The notes: generated by a model from the letters alone, not told the origin. Positions 1 to 11,065 are shown, numbered from the stretch's first letter. The stretch: DNA of 64,000 bases from Achatina immaculata (GCA_009760885.1 CM019721.1:17904196-17968195); one strand, 5' to 3'. Program-made: numbers and translations.

Positions 1-325
1 TATCTGTTTTCTATATCTGTTCTCTATCTGTTCTCTATATCTGTTCTCTATATCTGTTCTCTATCTGTTCTCTATATCTGTTCTCTATATCTATTCTCTA
101 TCTGTTCTCTATATTTGTTCTCTATATCTGTTCTTTATATCTGTTCTCTATATCTGTTCTCTATATCTGTTCTCTATCTGTTCTTTATATCTGTTCTATA
201 TCTGTTCTCTATATCTGTTCTCTATATATGTTCTATATCTGTTCTCTATATCTGTTCTCTATCTGTTCTTTATGTCTGTTCTCTATATCTGTTCTCTATC
301 TGTTCTCTATATCTGTTCTCTTATA
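1..325. repeat. TATCTGTTCTC-type minisatellite
   Basis: Imperfect tandem copies of TATCTGTTCTC and TATCTGTTCTCTA variants fill the left edge and continue beyond it. Apparent reading frames through it are repeat artefacts. Confidence 0.9.
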
Positions 326-689
326 TTAATGTTGCACTAATCTTTTCTACAGAGATGGGGTCGTTGGCCCCACGCTCCAACCCCCACCCTGGAGGACCAG
401 GGTGCAAGTTTCGTCTGACCCCTACCCGCTCAGACCTTCCCAGCTTGGCTGGACCTGCCAGGAATCTCCCACTGGTATAGCTCTGGGGGTGGCCAGGGTA
501 CGCAAACAGCCACGCTACGACAAGGCACCCGCACCGTGTGACAGTAGAGTTGGGAAATACGCTGTCTCCACCAGTGACAAAGCGAAGAACTCTCACAGAA
601 ACATTTGTAGATATTTGTAAATTGTTATCTGACATATCACTGAGGATTTCTGTCATAAAGTGTTGACGGTTGTGATTAAAGAATAGAAA

Positions 690-699
690 GCGTGGGTGC

Positions 700-742
<43 letters not shown>

Positions 743-1075
743 AGAAGCATAGAGAGGAGGAGAGAGAAAGAAGAATGAGAGAAATACGAAAGAAAGGACG
801 GAGAGAAGAAAGGAGAGACAGAAGATAAGAGAGAAAAGAGAAAAGATAAGAGAAAGAGAAGAGGCAAGATGGGAGTAGAGAAAGAGAGAGAGAAAATAAT
901 AAAAAGAGAAGGGAGACAGAGAAGAGGCAAGATGGGAGTAGAGAGAGAGAGAGAGAGAGAGAGAAAATAAGAAAAAGAGAAGGGAGACAGAGAAAATAAA
1001 ATAGAAGAGAGAAAAATAAGAGAAAGAGAAGAGAGAAGATAAGAGAATAAGAAATAGAGAAGAGAGAATGAATGA
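690..1075. repeat. GA-rich simple-sequence tract
   Basis: Purine-rich on the plus strand: a (GA)n core at about 704-738, then degenerate GAGAAAGAGAAG repeats. Confidence 0.88.
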
Positions 1076-1077
1076 AT

Positions 1078-1195
1078 GAATGAAGCTTTATTTTTAAAGG
1101 GTAAAGAACTGGGTACATTCTGCCTTTCATCACTCTATCTTTCATTCTTCCCACGCACTCGATTTTAATACAAGTATACAAATTACATTAGAAAA
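1078..1195 (-). repeat. Retroelement 3' end with (ATTC)n tail
   Basis: The reverse complement matches 11075-11215: an AATTTGTATACTTG-like start, TCGAGTGCGTGGGAAGAATG, AAAGATAGAGTGATGAAAGG, then a CCCTTT-AAAAATAAAG block and an ATTC tail. Two dispersed copies with the same end indicate a short interspersed repeat or a LINE 3' end. Confidence 0.65.
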
Positions 1196-1439
1196 AAAGC
1201 ATATCAAAAGAGTGTAAGATTAAACTATTACATTCAAAGTAAAAGAGACGAAGTAATTAACCTAATAAAATAGCATTCACTCACACACACATACACGCAC
1301 ACACACAGACATATACATAATCAAAAATACATTGTCAGTATAGATCTTCTAACATGTTTTTTTTTTGTAACAAACATTAAAATAATTTCTAACATTATCT
1401 AACAAGTTACTTTTCGAACTATGTCAGTTCAGTATTTTA

Positions 1440-1683
1440 TGGCTGGCGAGTCATGAGTTAAGAGAGTGCTATCAGAGACAGATAATAGAGAAGATAAGAG
1501 AGAATAGAAAGAATAAAAGAGAGAGAGAAGAGAAGATAAGAGAGAGAGAGAGTAAGAGAGAGAGAAAGAGAGAAGAGAGTCAGAGAAGAGAGAAAAGAAA
1601 GAGGAAAAAAGTGAGATAGAAGAGAGACAGAGAAGAGAAAATGCGAGAGAAGAGAGACAGAGAAGAAAGAAGAGAAAAGAGAG

Positions 1684-1725
<42 letters not shown>
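1440..1725. repeat. GA-rich simple-sequence tract
   Basis: Degenerate GAGAGAAGAGA repeats ending in a clean (GA)n run at about 1688-1722. Confidence 0.88.
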
Positions 1726-1726
<1 letters not shown>

Positions 1727-1739
1727 ACAACATATAAAG

Positions 1740-2340
1740 AAAAAGTAAGACTCGATTGAAACTTACCTAGTTGCGTGGTTTTGTTGAAGTGAGCAGTGAT
1801 AAAGAGCTTACAACTAATTAAAAGACGTATATGCAAAAAATGCTATTTGGTGATATTTCAGAGTCTGTTTTCAGTTTTGGTAAGATTTATTTCTGCTATG
1901 CTCGGTGGAGGTAATGTGCCAATAAAGTACATTTTGAGGTCAAATACTGGAGAAATGATCATTCTGATGGGTATTTTTGACTATCGTTGTTAGTACAGTT
2001 CTACGTGACTGCAGTAATATTCGTCTTACATGTTAAACAGATCGAGTAAATACACTAAAATATACATTTTGTTAGTTGTAACCTGTCAAATTATGACGGG
2101 AACAAAAGATAATGTTAATTTTGCTCAGAACGGTACGAGAATTATTGTACTAAAAATTTCTGCTGTCTCCCGTCAGTCATGGTCATGATTTCCTTCATAA
2201 CAAGAGGTACTGCTTGTATTAACAGAGTTAACGTTAATGAAGTAGTGCCATTATCAGTGACAGAGTTAACAACAGGGAAGTATCAGTAATGATCATTTCC
2301 TATTTTCTTTTGACTCCTCAAAAGAAAGAAGCATAATTTT
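1740..2340. other. Unassigned intergenic sequence
   Basis: AT-rich sequence without a credible reading frame, tandem repeat or family match to the rest of the window. Nothing recognised. Confidence 0.5.
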
Positions 2341-2880
2341 GCATTATTAAGAGAGGCCAAATTCGCGCCCTCTCTCTCTCTCTGAACATTAAGTGCCCAG
2401 GGCACATGGGGCTTCCGCAAGGTTTTTCCACAAATGCCTGTCCTTTGCCTTTTTTTCTGCTCTTGCCCAGGTGAGCCCTCTATTGCTCAACATCCTCTCT
2501 GTTGTTCTTCTCCATGTCTCTTTTGGTCTATCCTTACTTCTGTTCCCCTGTGGTGTCCATATCAGTGGAAATTTTGGTAGTAAGTTGTCAGTCATTCGGA
2601 GCACATGTCCAAACCATTCCAAGCGTCTTTCCTCCATGATTGCTGTCAGTGGCTTCATCTGCATTTCTGTCAACAAGATGTTATTTCTTATGGTGTTTGG
2701 CCAAAATATTTTTCTAATTCTTTGTGAACATTTAGCCAGAGGCCAAATTAGTAGGCATAAAATCCTTTGATGAGATTGAAAAGCTCGCAGAGGACAGGAA
2801 AGCTTGAGGAACTACCATGCGAGCCCTGTGTGACGTTTAACGGCACGGGAAGGATGTAAGATATAGGTACGATGGGCACA
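2300..2880 (+). mobile_element. LINE-E 3' fragment split by a LINE-A insertion
   Basis: Parts matching LINE-E copies at 38140-38270 lie at about 2340-2363 (AAGAGAGGCCAAATT) and 2738-2880 (AGTAGGCATAAAATCC through GTGACGTTTAACGGCACGGGAAGGATGTAAG). The two parts are separated by the LINE-A copy at 2364-2737. This is the 3' coding end and tail of a non-LTR element. Confidence 0.75.
2364..2737 (-). mobile_element. LINE-A 3' fragment with target-site duplication
   Basis: The minus strand reads LEWFGHVLRMTDNLLPK ... KETWRRTTERMLSNRGL ... DRHLWKNLAEAPCALGT, the C-terminal end of a non-LTR element ORF2, then a (GA)n tail. It is flanked by the exact 12-bp duplication AGAGGCCAAATT at 2352-2363 and 2738-2749, so this 374-bp 5'-truncated insert landed in LINE-E. 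Confidence 0.85.
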
Positions 2881-2899
2881 TGTCATTCAGCTTTCGCAG

Positions 2900-2969
2900 A
2901 AACTGATCAGAAAAGTTGTACACGTCCACGTAAGAAACTGATCAGAAAAGTTGTACACGTCCACGTAAG
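2900..2969. repeat. Two 35-bp tandem copies
   Basis: AAACTGATCAGAAAAGTTGT plus ACACGTCCACGTAAG is repeated exactly twice. Confidence 0.9.
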
Positions 2970-3024
2970 AAACTGAGCAAATGTTTAGATAGAATCTCCC
3001 CTGCACAGATCACTGGAAGATTAA

Positions 3025-3103
3025 GTTATCTCAATTCATTTTAGATATCTCAATTCATTTTAGATATCTCAATTCATTTTAGATATCTCCATTCATTTTA
3101 CTG
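3025..3103. repeat. 19-bp tandem repeat
   Basis: About four copies of TATCTCAATTCATTTTAGA. Confidence 0.88.
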
Positions 3104-3269
3104 TTCAGGGTGTTGAGAGTGATTAGTTCTAAAGAGCCAACGACGTATCATTTTACCTGTTTTGCTGTATGTTATCACTAGCATTCCCCTAACTGGGCCA
3201 GTGGTCAAATAAAAGAGATTCTTAAGTCAAGACGAAGGTCTTATTACTTATTTTTGATATCACAGAATA

Positions 3270-3293
3270 TGTGTGTGTGTGTGTGTGTGTGTG
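3270..3293. repeat. (GT)n microsatellite
   Basis: Uninterrupted GT dinucleotides. Confidence 0.9.
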
Positions 3294-3439
3294 AATTAGT
3301 GATGCAGTGGCAGTGGATATATTTTCTTATTTAACATTAATGGGAGAAAAATAACGAACAGTAAGATAAATTATATGAATAAGAAACCGTAACTCCAGCA
3401 GAGAAAAGTATTATATAAATTCACCGCGGAAATTGTTTA

Positions 3440-4200
3440 CATGTCTGGTATATAACTGTGGAAAATTCTAAAATGGCATGGCCTTACCCCATAAGATAGT
3501 GAATGTAATCAAAGCCCTATATGAGGGTTTTCAGTGCAAAGTGATCTGTGGAGAACATACCTTCAGCAGCTTTAGGGTACAAACAAGAGTGAAACAGGGA
3601 TGTGTACTACCACCAACATTATTTATCTTGGCAGTAGACTGGTTAATGAAGGAGGCAACATCAGACAAACGCAGAGGATTACAATGGACCCTTGACACAG
3701 TGCTGGAGGACCTTGACTTTGCGGACAACATCTGTCTACTATCAAGCAGCCACAAAGATATGCAAGATAAAATAAACAAACTAACTCAGAATGCAAACAA
3801 CATAGGATTAAAGATCAACATAGGAAAGACAAAGTCAATGAAGCAAAATGTGAACAACAGAAATGTACTCAGAGTAGATGGTAAATTAGTGGAGGAAGTC
3901 AATGAATTTGTATATCTTGGCAGTAGAGTAGTAGAAAATGGAGACAGCACAGAGGACATCAACAGCAGACTTACTAGAGCAAATCAGGCTTTTGCAGTGC
4001 TGCAGAATATGGAAATTTAAAAAACTAAGCATGAAGACGAAAATCAGGATATTTAAGAGTAATGTTTTAAGTGTACTACTCTATGGAAGTGAATGCTGGA
4101 AAATCACCAGAACCATAGAAAACAAGCCGAATTCTTTCCAGACTAAATGTTTACGAAGAATTAGAAGAACATTTTGGCCAACTAGCACCCCTAAAGGCTA
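3440..4200 (+). pseudogene. LINE-G reverse transcriptase fragment
   Basis: The reading frame from 3478 has reverse transcriptase motifs: TRVKQGCVLPPTLFILAVDW (palm segment before the active site), then LEDLDFADNICLLSS (motif C) and GLKINIGKTKSM, then a YLGS turn at about 3915. A frameshift near 4010 moves to the frame of KIRIFKSNVLSVLLYGSECW and KCLRRIRRTFW, the usual non-LTR C-terminal block. Motif C reads FADN instead of FADD, so a metal-binding Asp is lost. Upstream endonuclease is missing. This is a dead 5'-truncated non-LTR retrotransposon of RTE/CR1-like type; the exact clade is unresolved. Confidence 0.88.
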
Positions 4201-4410
4201 AGTCGATAGTACGCTGTTCTCTCGTGGCTAGAAGGCTGCTCGTCCTACCGGAGTCCGTGTTCGAATCCCAGGTAATTCTCTTGTGATTTTTTCTTTCTCT
4301 CACGTCTCACTAAAGTGCTTTGTCTACGATTTTTTCGAGGTTTAATCCTACAATATTTGTTCTCTTACTTTACCGTACCAAAACCTCGTAGTTTCCTATT
4401 TATAAAAAAT
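4200..4410 (+). mobile_element. SINE-T2 copy
   Basis: tRNA-like head: GATAGTACGCTGTTCTCTCG with TGGCTAGAAGGCTGC, and a B-box-like GTGTTCGAATCCCAGG near 4257. A shared body follows, ending in TTTCCTATTTATAAAAAATT. The same arrangement recurs at 24870-25016, 25395-25630 and 47000-47260. Confidence 0.75.
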
Positions 4411-4724
4411 TGTTCCATAAGAAATAACATCTTGTTGACAGAAATGTAGATGAAGCCACTGACAGCAATTATTGAGGAAAGACACTGGCGATGATTGGGA
4501 CATGTGCTCCGGATGACTGACAACTCACTACCAAAAATAGCACTAAGATGGACACCACAGGGGAACAGAAGTAAGGGTAGACCAAAAGAGACATGGAGTA
4601 GAACAACAGAAAGGTTGTTAAACAATAGAGGGCTCACTTGGGCAAGAGCGGAAAAAAAGGCAAAGAACAGGCATTTGTGGAAAACCCTTGCGGAAGCCCC
4701 ATGTGCCCTGGGCACTTAAGATTC

Positions 4725-4785
<61 letters not shown>
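4410..4785 (+). mobile_element. LINE-A 3' fragment with (GA)n tail
   Basis: The plus strand encodes GHVLRMTDNSLPKIALRWTP ... RLLNNRGLTWARAEKKAK ... LWKTLAEAPCALGT then TAA, followed by a long (GA)n run (about 4730-4783). It abuts the SINE-T2 copy. Confidence 0.85.
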
Positions 4786-4788
<3 letters not shown>

Positions 4789-5364
4789 TCTGAAGAGAGC
4801 AATAAAAGAGGTTTAGAGACAAATAGCAGCAGGACAGAAACAAAGGTAATACCAAAAATAGTAAATATACCAAAGCGGACCATTCTTCCAAACAGAAAGA
4901 CACTGTTCAAGACTCTTGATGATTTTGGAGGTGCAAAATAGCGTAGTTGATTAGTGCGCTGTACTCCTATGACTAGGCGATTGTCAGTCATTTACTCGCT
5001 CTCTATAGATATGATGGCTGCATCAAGCGGTTCACTTAGCTCTCTGTTCATAGATGAAAGTCGAGACAGAAATCTTCAGAAAATAATGCCATGGCAAATA
5101 GAAGCCCAGTTGAAAAGACTACTAAATGAAGCAAATTTGTGGGTGGGTAATTTTAGAGTTATTCCCCTTCGTTTTCATTCCGTGTAAATACAGACGCAAG
5201 CATGAATATAGAATGGACAAATAAGGACACGCGTGTTATATAAAATGAGTAGTATTTATCTCTGCTAAGCTTAATGTTTTCATAACAGTGCTCTGGTGAG
5301 TCACAAATTTAAACGAAAAGCAACAAACGTGAGCAAACTTGAAAACCGTGTTTGCTGACGTATC

Positions 5365-5605
5365 ATCTTCTTCATCTTTATCTTCTTCTTCTTGGAACCG
5401 CGAGCTGATGTTTTTTGCAGCCGACCGGGTGAGCATCATGTTGGACTTGGAGCGGGGTACAGCTGTTATTCCCAGTCCATAGGTGGAGCTAGAAAAGCAA
5501 GGGGTGTGCCATAGTTCTTTAGCAGACTTCACCGGCATGGGGATTATGACGACCCCTCCCCCCGTTAGCCAGGTTAGGCCTCTTACTGGGGTATCAAGGG
5601 AATAT
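5365..5605 (+). mobile_element. Element R copy
   Basis: A CTT-rich head (5365-5394) is followed by the element R core: GGAACCGCGAGCTGATGTT, then GTGTGCCATAGTTCTTTAGC, CATGGGGATTATGACGAC and TTAGCCAGGTTAGGCCTCTT. The core matches copies at 14930, 34200, 45440 and 61080. Confidence 0.78.
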
Positions 5606-5609
5606 TGAT

Positions 5610-6290
5610 TGCCAAATCAAAATAAGAAGAAGAAAAGAAGGAGGAAAAAGAAGAAGAAGGAAGAGGAAGAAAGAAGAAGAAGGAGGAAGAAGAAGAAAGG
5701 AGAAAAAGTGGAAGAAAGAAGAAGAAAGAAGAAAAAGTGGAAGAAAGAAGAAGAAAGAAGAAAAAGTGGAAGAAAGAAGAAGAAAGAAGAAAAAGTGGAA
5801 GAAAGAAGAAGAAAGAAGAAGAAGAAAGAAGAAGGAAGAAGAAAGAAGAAGAAAGAAGAAGAAGGAAGAGGGAGAAAGAAGAAGGAAGAGGAAGAGGAAG
5901 AAAGAAGAAGGAAGAGGAAGAAAAAAGAAGAAGAAGGAAGAAGAAGGAGGAAGAAGAAGAAGCAGGAAGAAGAAAGAAGAAGGAAGAGGAAGAAAGAAGA
6001 AGAAGTAAGATGAAGAAAGAAGAAGACGTAAGAAGAAGAAAGAAGGAGGAAGAGGAAGAAAAAAGAAGAAGAAAGAAGGAGGAAGAAGAAACAAGAAGAA
6101 GAAGAAGAGGAAGGATGAGGAAGAAAAAAGAAGGAAGAAGAAGTAAGAAGAAAGAAGAGGAAGGAAGAGGAAGAAAAAAGAAGGAAGAGGAAGAAAGAAG
6201 AAGATGAGGAAGAAAGAAGAAGAAGAAGAAAGAAGAAGCAGAAGAAGAAGGAAGAAGAAGAACAAGAAAAGGTAGAAAGAAGAAGAAAAA
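5610..6290. repeat. (GAA)n-rich purine tract
   Basis: Nearly pure-purine plus strand for about 680 bp: GAA triplets with AAGTGGAAG and GGAAGAGGAAG variants. All reading frames through it are low-complexity artefacts. Polypurine mirror repeats of this kind can form triplexes. Confidence 0.92.
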
Positions 6291-6374
6291 TGAGGAACGA
6301 ATGAAGAGGATTTATTTTGAAACGTGTGTGATTAAAAGTAGCAGAAAAATACAGGAGTATAAACATCACCTACG

Positions 6375-6560
6375 GTAGTAATTTTCGAAATGTGCCATGC
6401 CTACAATAGTATTTCCCGAAATGGGCGGTGCCTGCGATAGTATTTCCCTAAGTGGGCAGTACACACTACGATATTTCTCGAAGTGGGCGGTACCCACTAA
6501 TATTTCCCGAAGTGGGCGGTACCCGCTGTAGTATTTCTCGAATCGGGCGGTAGCCACGAT
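6375..6560. repeat. ~32-bp tandem repeat
   Basis: About six degenerate units of TAGTATTTCCCGAAGTGGGC with GGTACCCACGA. Confidence 0.85.
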
Positions 6561-6674
6561 AGCTTCCGAGGGGCGGAAATGGAGTGGGTGGGATAGGGCG
6601 GTAATGGAAAAGGGGCGGCAAGGGAAAATGGAGCGGGAGAAAGTAGTAGAGTAAAGTAGTATTAGAACTACGTA

Positions 6675-7035
6675 ACAGTGACATGCGTTGTCTGATGACC
6701 AAAAACATCAATTAAAACTATGTAACAGAGTAATACATGCGTTGTCTGATGACCAAAAACATCAATTAAAACTACGTAACAGAGTAATACATGCGTTGTC
6801 TGATGACCAAAAACATCAATTAAAACTACATAACAGAGTAATACATGCGTTGTCTGATGACCAAAAACATCAATTACAACTATGTAACAGAGTAATACAT
6901 GCGTTGTCTGATGATCAAAAACATCAATTAAAACTACGTAACAGAGTAATACACGCGTTGTCTGATGACCAAAAACATCAATTAAAACTACATAACAGAG
7001 TAATACATGCGTTGTCTGATGACCAAAAACATTAG
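6675..7035. repeat. 54-bp (18-codon) tandem array with 162-bp higher-order period
   Basis: Six full copies of a 54-bp unit beginning GCGTTGTCTGATGACCAAAA. Because 54 is divisible by three it stays open on both strands, giving an 18-residue periodic peptide SDDQKHQLKL-x-NRVIHAL in the plus frame. The variable codon runs Cys, Arg, His, Cys, Arg, His (TGT, CGT, CAT twice), so the array is a duplicated trimer. No start context, splice site or family match suggests a protein. Confidence 0.9.
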
Positions 7036-7149
7036 CGTGTTGAGTACGCAAAAGACATGATCAAAACGTGTCTCAGAAATGAACATTGATTGTTGCAGAG
7101 GGAAAAAAAAAAGATTTTCCGCTATAATCCCACAACTAAACGCCAAAGT

Positions 7150-7669
7150 TCTCGGTAGAAGTCATTATCATCACCAAAAGGCAAAAAAAAAAAAAATTCG
7201 TCTTCACAAGTTGAAAATGAAGACAATGTTGGTTTGCTTCTACGACAGCAAAGGAATTATTCACAAAGAATTTATTCCAGAGGGACAGACTGTCACTGCC
7301 AAAGTTTATTTAAGTATTTTGAAACGCTTATTTTCCGAGTATTCAACACCTGGCAGTTTTTTCCTTCTTCATGATAATGCACCGGCTCACCGAGTGGTAG
7401 TTGTACAGTAAGTTTTGGCCCAAAAACAAGTGTGTGTTCTCAGCCATCCACCCTGTTCCACAGATTTGTCTCCCTGCGATTATTTTCTATTCCCAAAATT
7501 AAAGTTACCATTGAAAGGACGCTTCTTTGACGATACTGATGACACCCAAAGGGCCGTAACATCGAGTTTAAGGGCCGTACCAACAGAAGAACTGCACAAG
7601 TCGTTCCAGTGTTTGTTAGATCGTGCCACTCGCTGCATCAATGCACAAGGGGCTTCCTTTGAATAAAAT
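7150..7669 (+). pseudogene. Mariner transposase remnant (DD34D), C-terminal part
   Basis: Reads KTMLVCFYDSKGIIHKEF, then LLHDNAPAHR (second catalytic Asp) and LSHPPCSTDLSPCDYFLFPK (third catalytic Asp), ending RCINAQGASFE at the stop near 7666. Exactly 34 codons separate the two aspartates, as in classical mariner, counting one in-frame TAA at 7409 between them. The N-terminal DNA-binding half and the first Asp region are missing or unrecognisable, so it is inactive. Confidence 0.92.
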
Positions 7670-8099
7670 ACAGGTTATATCTTCAGCTGTTGTTTATTTT
7701 ATTTTATTAATGGAATTAGTCTCATTACTTAATTGTTGGACCTTGTATGAAAACATACGATTTAAGTTGTTCATTAGTTCCTGGTCTACCTAGAAGCCAC
7801 TCGTTGATTGGTAACCGTATTCTTGTATTTGCAGGTTGTGCTTGAATGTAAGTTGTGATTTAGTTGTGCTTAGCGGGTTCCGTTGCGTTCCAGCTCCGAT
7901 ACCTTACAGCATCCATGTGAGTGAGTGAGTGAGTGATAATGATATTTCAGAATAAATAATCAGTCTTGAAAAATTAAACCAAGAGAGAGAGAAGAAGAAG
8001 AAAAATTACTGAAAAAGAAACCCCCACAGTGACTCTAAATTACGTCTCGAGAATAATTCAAGATAAGCGTCTACAAAGAAAATCTGCAGACTTTAATCA

Positions 8100-8560
8100 G
8101 AGACTGGCATTCCCGCATCCCGGGCATTCCAATGCATGCTCCGCCTTACGTTCCAACACCCAATAGAAGCGTGCGCCAGCTGATGGAGCCAGTCACACAT
8201 TGGTTTTGGGTAAACCGCTTCGTTCAGAAAAAACGCCCATTTCCCCTCTTCTCCCCAAATTCGATCACCTTCCTGATGTGATTCAACCCGATATCGTCAT
8301 CCATACACAGCCAGTTCAAGGTGGCTCTTGCAATCTCCTTGTCCATTTTAAGGGTTCTCTGAACTGATGGCATGCTTCTGCCAATTTGTCGACTCTAACT
8401 CCCGCATGACCTGGATGGCATATCAACGTCAGACCGGATAACCGAAAGCCCAGTAGAAGCTGGACTACTTCCTGCTGAAGAAATGTCTCTCCGTTATCCG
8501 TAACATGTTTTGGGGGTATGTTACAATGACCCCATGCGAGTCGCCATGCTCCACCAACCA
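8100..8560 (-). mobile_element. LINE-F 3' region fragment
   Basis: The minus strand matches 29880-30090: the segment equivalent to GTGTGTGACTGGCTCCATCA followed by GTTGG at the 3' side. LINE-F is the family with a downstream RNase H region. Reading frames are broken. Confidence 0.6.
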
Positions 8561-8839
8561 GGAAGTTGCTTCGACAAAGAAAGACACCATGGACAGGTGA
8601 AATGATAGTAACTGCCGTGAAATCTATAACTGCTGTATTTGTTTCTCAAAAGGTATCTTTGTTTAAGCACATTAGTTCGTCTTGCTTAATTTTGAGAGAA
8701 TATTTTAGTATGATCGTCTTTAGCACGAAAATGTCCAAACTTATTACATATTCCTCCGCCGGACTGTCCCGTATTGACGAATATGCATGAGCGCTATTTG
8801 TATCTTTATGGTTTGTACTAACACTTCTTATTTACCTTG

Positions 8840-8930
8840 TTCTGTACGTTACATATTCATGTTCAGTATGTTGCATGATACTATATGCGTTTATGTCCAG
8901 CGTTCTGTATGTGTAGCATAGCCTTGTAAG
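8840..8930. repeat. 41-bp minisatellite, left part
   Basis: TATGTCCAGCGTTCTGTATG-type units, the same as the array at 10412-10725. Confidence 0.7.
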
Positions 8931-8931
8931 T

Positions 8932-10411
8932 AACGGATATTGTTGTTATTATTATTATGAAATAATATGATTATGAAAATATGCGGTAAAGAAAATAGTA
9001 AGATCGAATAGCGACAGAGAAAAGTAGGTCGAGGAAAGGAAGAGAAAGGTATAGAACTTCCATGACACTAGAATAAGACGCGGACAAAAGTAAACAGTGA
9101 CGCGGACATGTAGGTCTAGACAAAAGAAGGACGCCAGAAAGTAGGATGGTCCAGTGATAACAAAGCAGTGACTGGACGTTGACACGAGTAAACAGAATAG
9201 AAAAGGCAAATAGAAAAGGCAGACAGAATTATAATCGAGGACAGAATAAAACCTCCGACATGAAATAGCAAGATAATGTCTTAGGTAAATAACAATTGTA
9301 TAGACGAAAATGACACTTGACACCAGGTAGGTGACGTGCGTTAGGTGACGCGATTGCACACGGGTTTGAAATAAAGAAGTGACCAACTCGGCCAGCTGAC
9401 CAATTAAATATTTAGAGGTGTGGCCTATTTGACAATTGACTTACGACATATAAGCAACGGGCCAGTTTGAATGACGGACAATCAGAACGCCCATGGGAAC
9501 CAGTGGACATCTGAAGGGTGGAGCCAAAATACTTATTGGTTAATCTACCAAGCTGCACTTGAAGATAAAAAGGAGACAGAAGAAGGGAACTGAACGACAA
9601 AGAAAGAGGAGGAACCAAGTAGTAGGGGAACGAAGAAGAAGAAGAGACAGAGGACGGAACCCCGAAGACGGAGGAACCAAGTAGTGGATAACGAGGAGAG
9701 GAGACAGAGAACGGAACGCCGAAGACGGAGGAACAAGGATGGTCAGTGAACTGAGTCCGGTCCAGACAAGAGAAGAAGAGAAGGACAGACACACCAGAGA
9801 AGACACGAGAGAGAAAGAAGACGTAGGTAACGACAGTTGGAATAGATGGACAATCAGACCAATAGATACTCAGGAAAAAGCAGTCTTGCAGAAGTAGTTT
9901 TAGGACAGATTGAATCTGTGATTCAAGTGATATGAATATTTATGACTTTGAAACTTCGAGTACAGTGATTTAGTCGTGTAACTGATTGACCACGTGTTTC
10001 AGATCGAATATAGTATAGAGTTTAGAATTCTCCTCTTATCAAATGTGTAGAATATTGTGAAATAGGAGAAAAATGCTTCAAGTAGAATATGATAGCTGGA
10101 TACTGATGTGCTTCAACGACGAGACTAACGAAGATTGTGTCATACTGCATCTTAGTACAAGAGATGGTGTGAATTCTAAGTCGAGTATCTTATTTGTCAG
10201 AATTAAATGAAATACGTAGAGAATATTATCAGATTTGCTCTGCTGTGATTTAGTGAAATGCAATGTTTGTGAAACCTAATCTTAAACAACAGAAATATGG
10301 ATGTGTGTTCAGAAATATTCAGCAATATCATCGATAAAGGTGGCAGGATTACAAAGCATATTAATAAGAAGAATTACAAGACAGAAGAACACTACCTCAA
10401 AATGACAATAT
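8932..10411. mobile_element. Unclassified ~1.5 kb insertion within the 41-bp minisatellite
   Basis: Non-repetitive sequence separates two parts of one minisatellite, which suggests an inserted element. Visible contents are an internal imperfect repeat GACGGAGGAACCAAGTAGT (about 9605-9735) and no intact ORF of a known family. No terminal repeats or target duplication could be fixed by eye. Confidence 0.4.
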
Positions 10412-10725
10412 TATATATGTTGTATCATAATGTATGTGTTTATGTTCAGCGTTCTGTATTTTGCATGATGCTATATGTGTTTATGTTCAGTGTTCTGCAA
10501 GTAGCATGATACTATATGTGTTTATGTTCAATGTTCTGTATGTAGCATTATACTATGTGTGTTTATGTTCAATGTTCTGTATGTAGCATTATACTATATG
10601 TGTTTATGATCAGTTTTCTGTATATTGCGTAAGACCGAATTTTTTATGCACAGAATATGAGACTATATGTTTATGTTTAGTGTTCTATAAATTGCGCGGG
10701 ACTGTATGTTTATGCCCAGCGAACT
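10412..10725. repeat. 41-bp minisatellite, right part
   Basis: About seven units of GTGTTTATGTTCAGTGTTCT plus GTATGTAGCATGATACTATAT, with period 41 measured at 10442/10483. Confidence 0.88.
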
Positions 10726-10997
10726 ACTGAACGCCCCCTCCTTCGTTTCATCAGCTAAAAAAAGCCCTACTAGTAACGATGTACATAATGGCTATAAATG
10801 TATGCTACACATGCAGGGCAAGTGAATCGTCGATAGCGAATCTTCTGTCCTCTGTTTTCTTTTGTATCTGGTCACTAACTTCAAAGACTGACAGATCTCC
10901 GGAATCTTGATATTTATCTCTGAAAATTTCCACTGGCTCTTGTTAACCTCGGTGCTCTTTCTCATTTGTTTCATATTCTCTGGTTATCTTTTTTTCT

Positions 10998-11003
10998 GTT
11001 ACT

Positions 11004-11061
<58 letters not shown>
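10998..11061. repeat. (CT)n-(AT)n compound microsatellite
   Basis: Clean CT run followed directly by an AT run. Confidence 0.92.

Positions 11062-11065
<4 letters not shown>

Noticed and set aside
5594..6369. Long open frames (Ser/Phe-rich or Lys/Glu-rich) through the GAA tract
   Set aside because: They are translations of a trinucleotide repeat, open in several frames on both strands.
6675..7035. CRISPR-like array
   Set aside because: Contiguous 54-bp units without distinct spacers, in eukaryotic DNA; it is a minisatellite.
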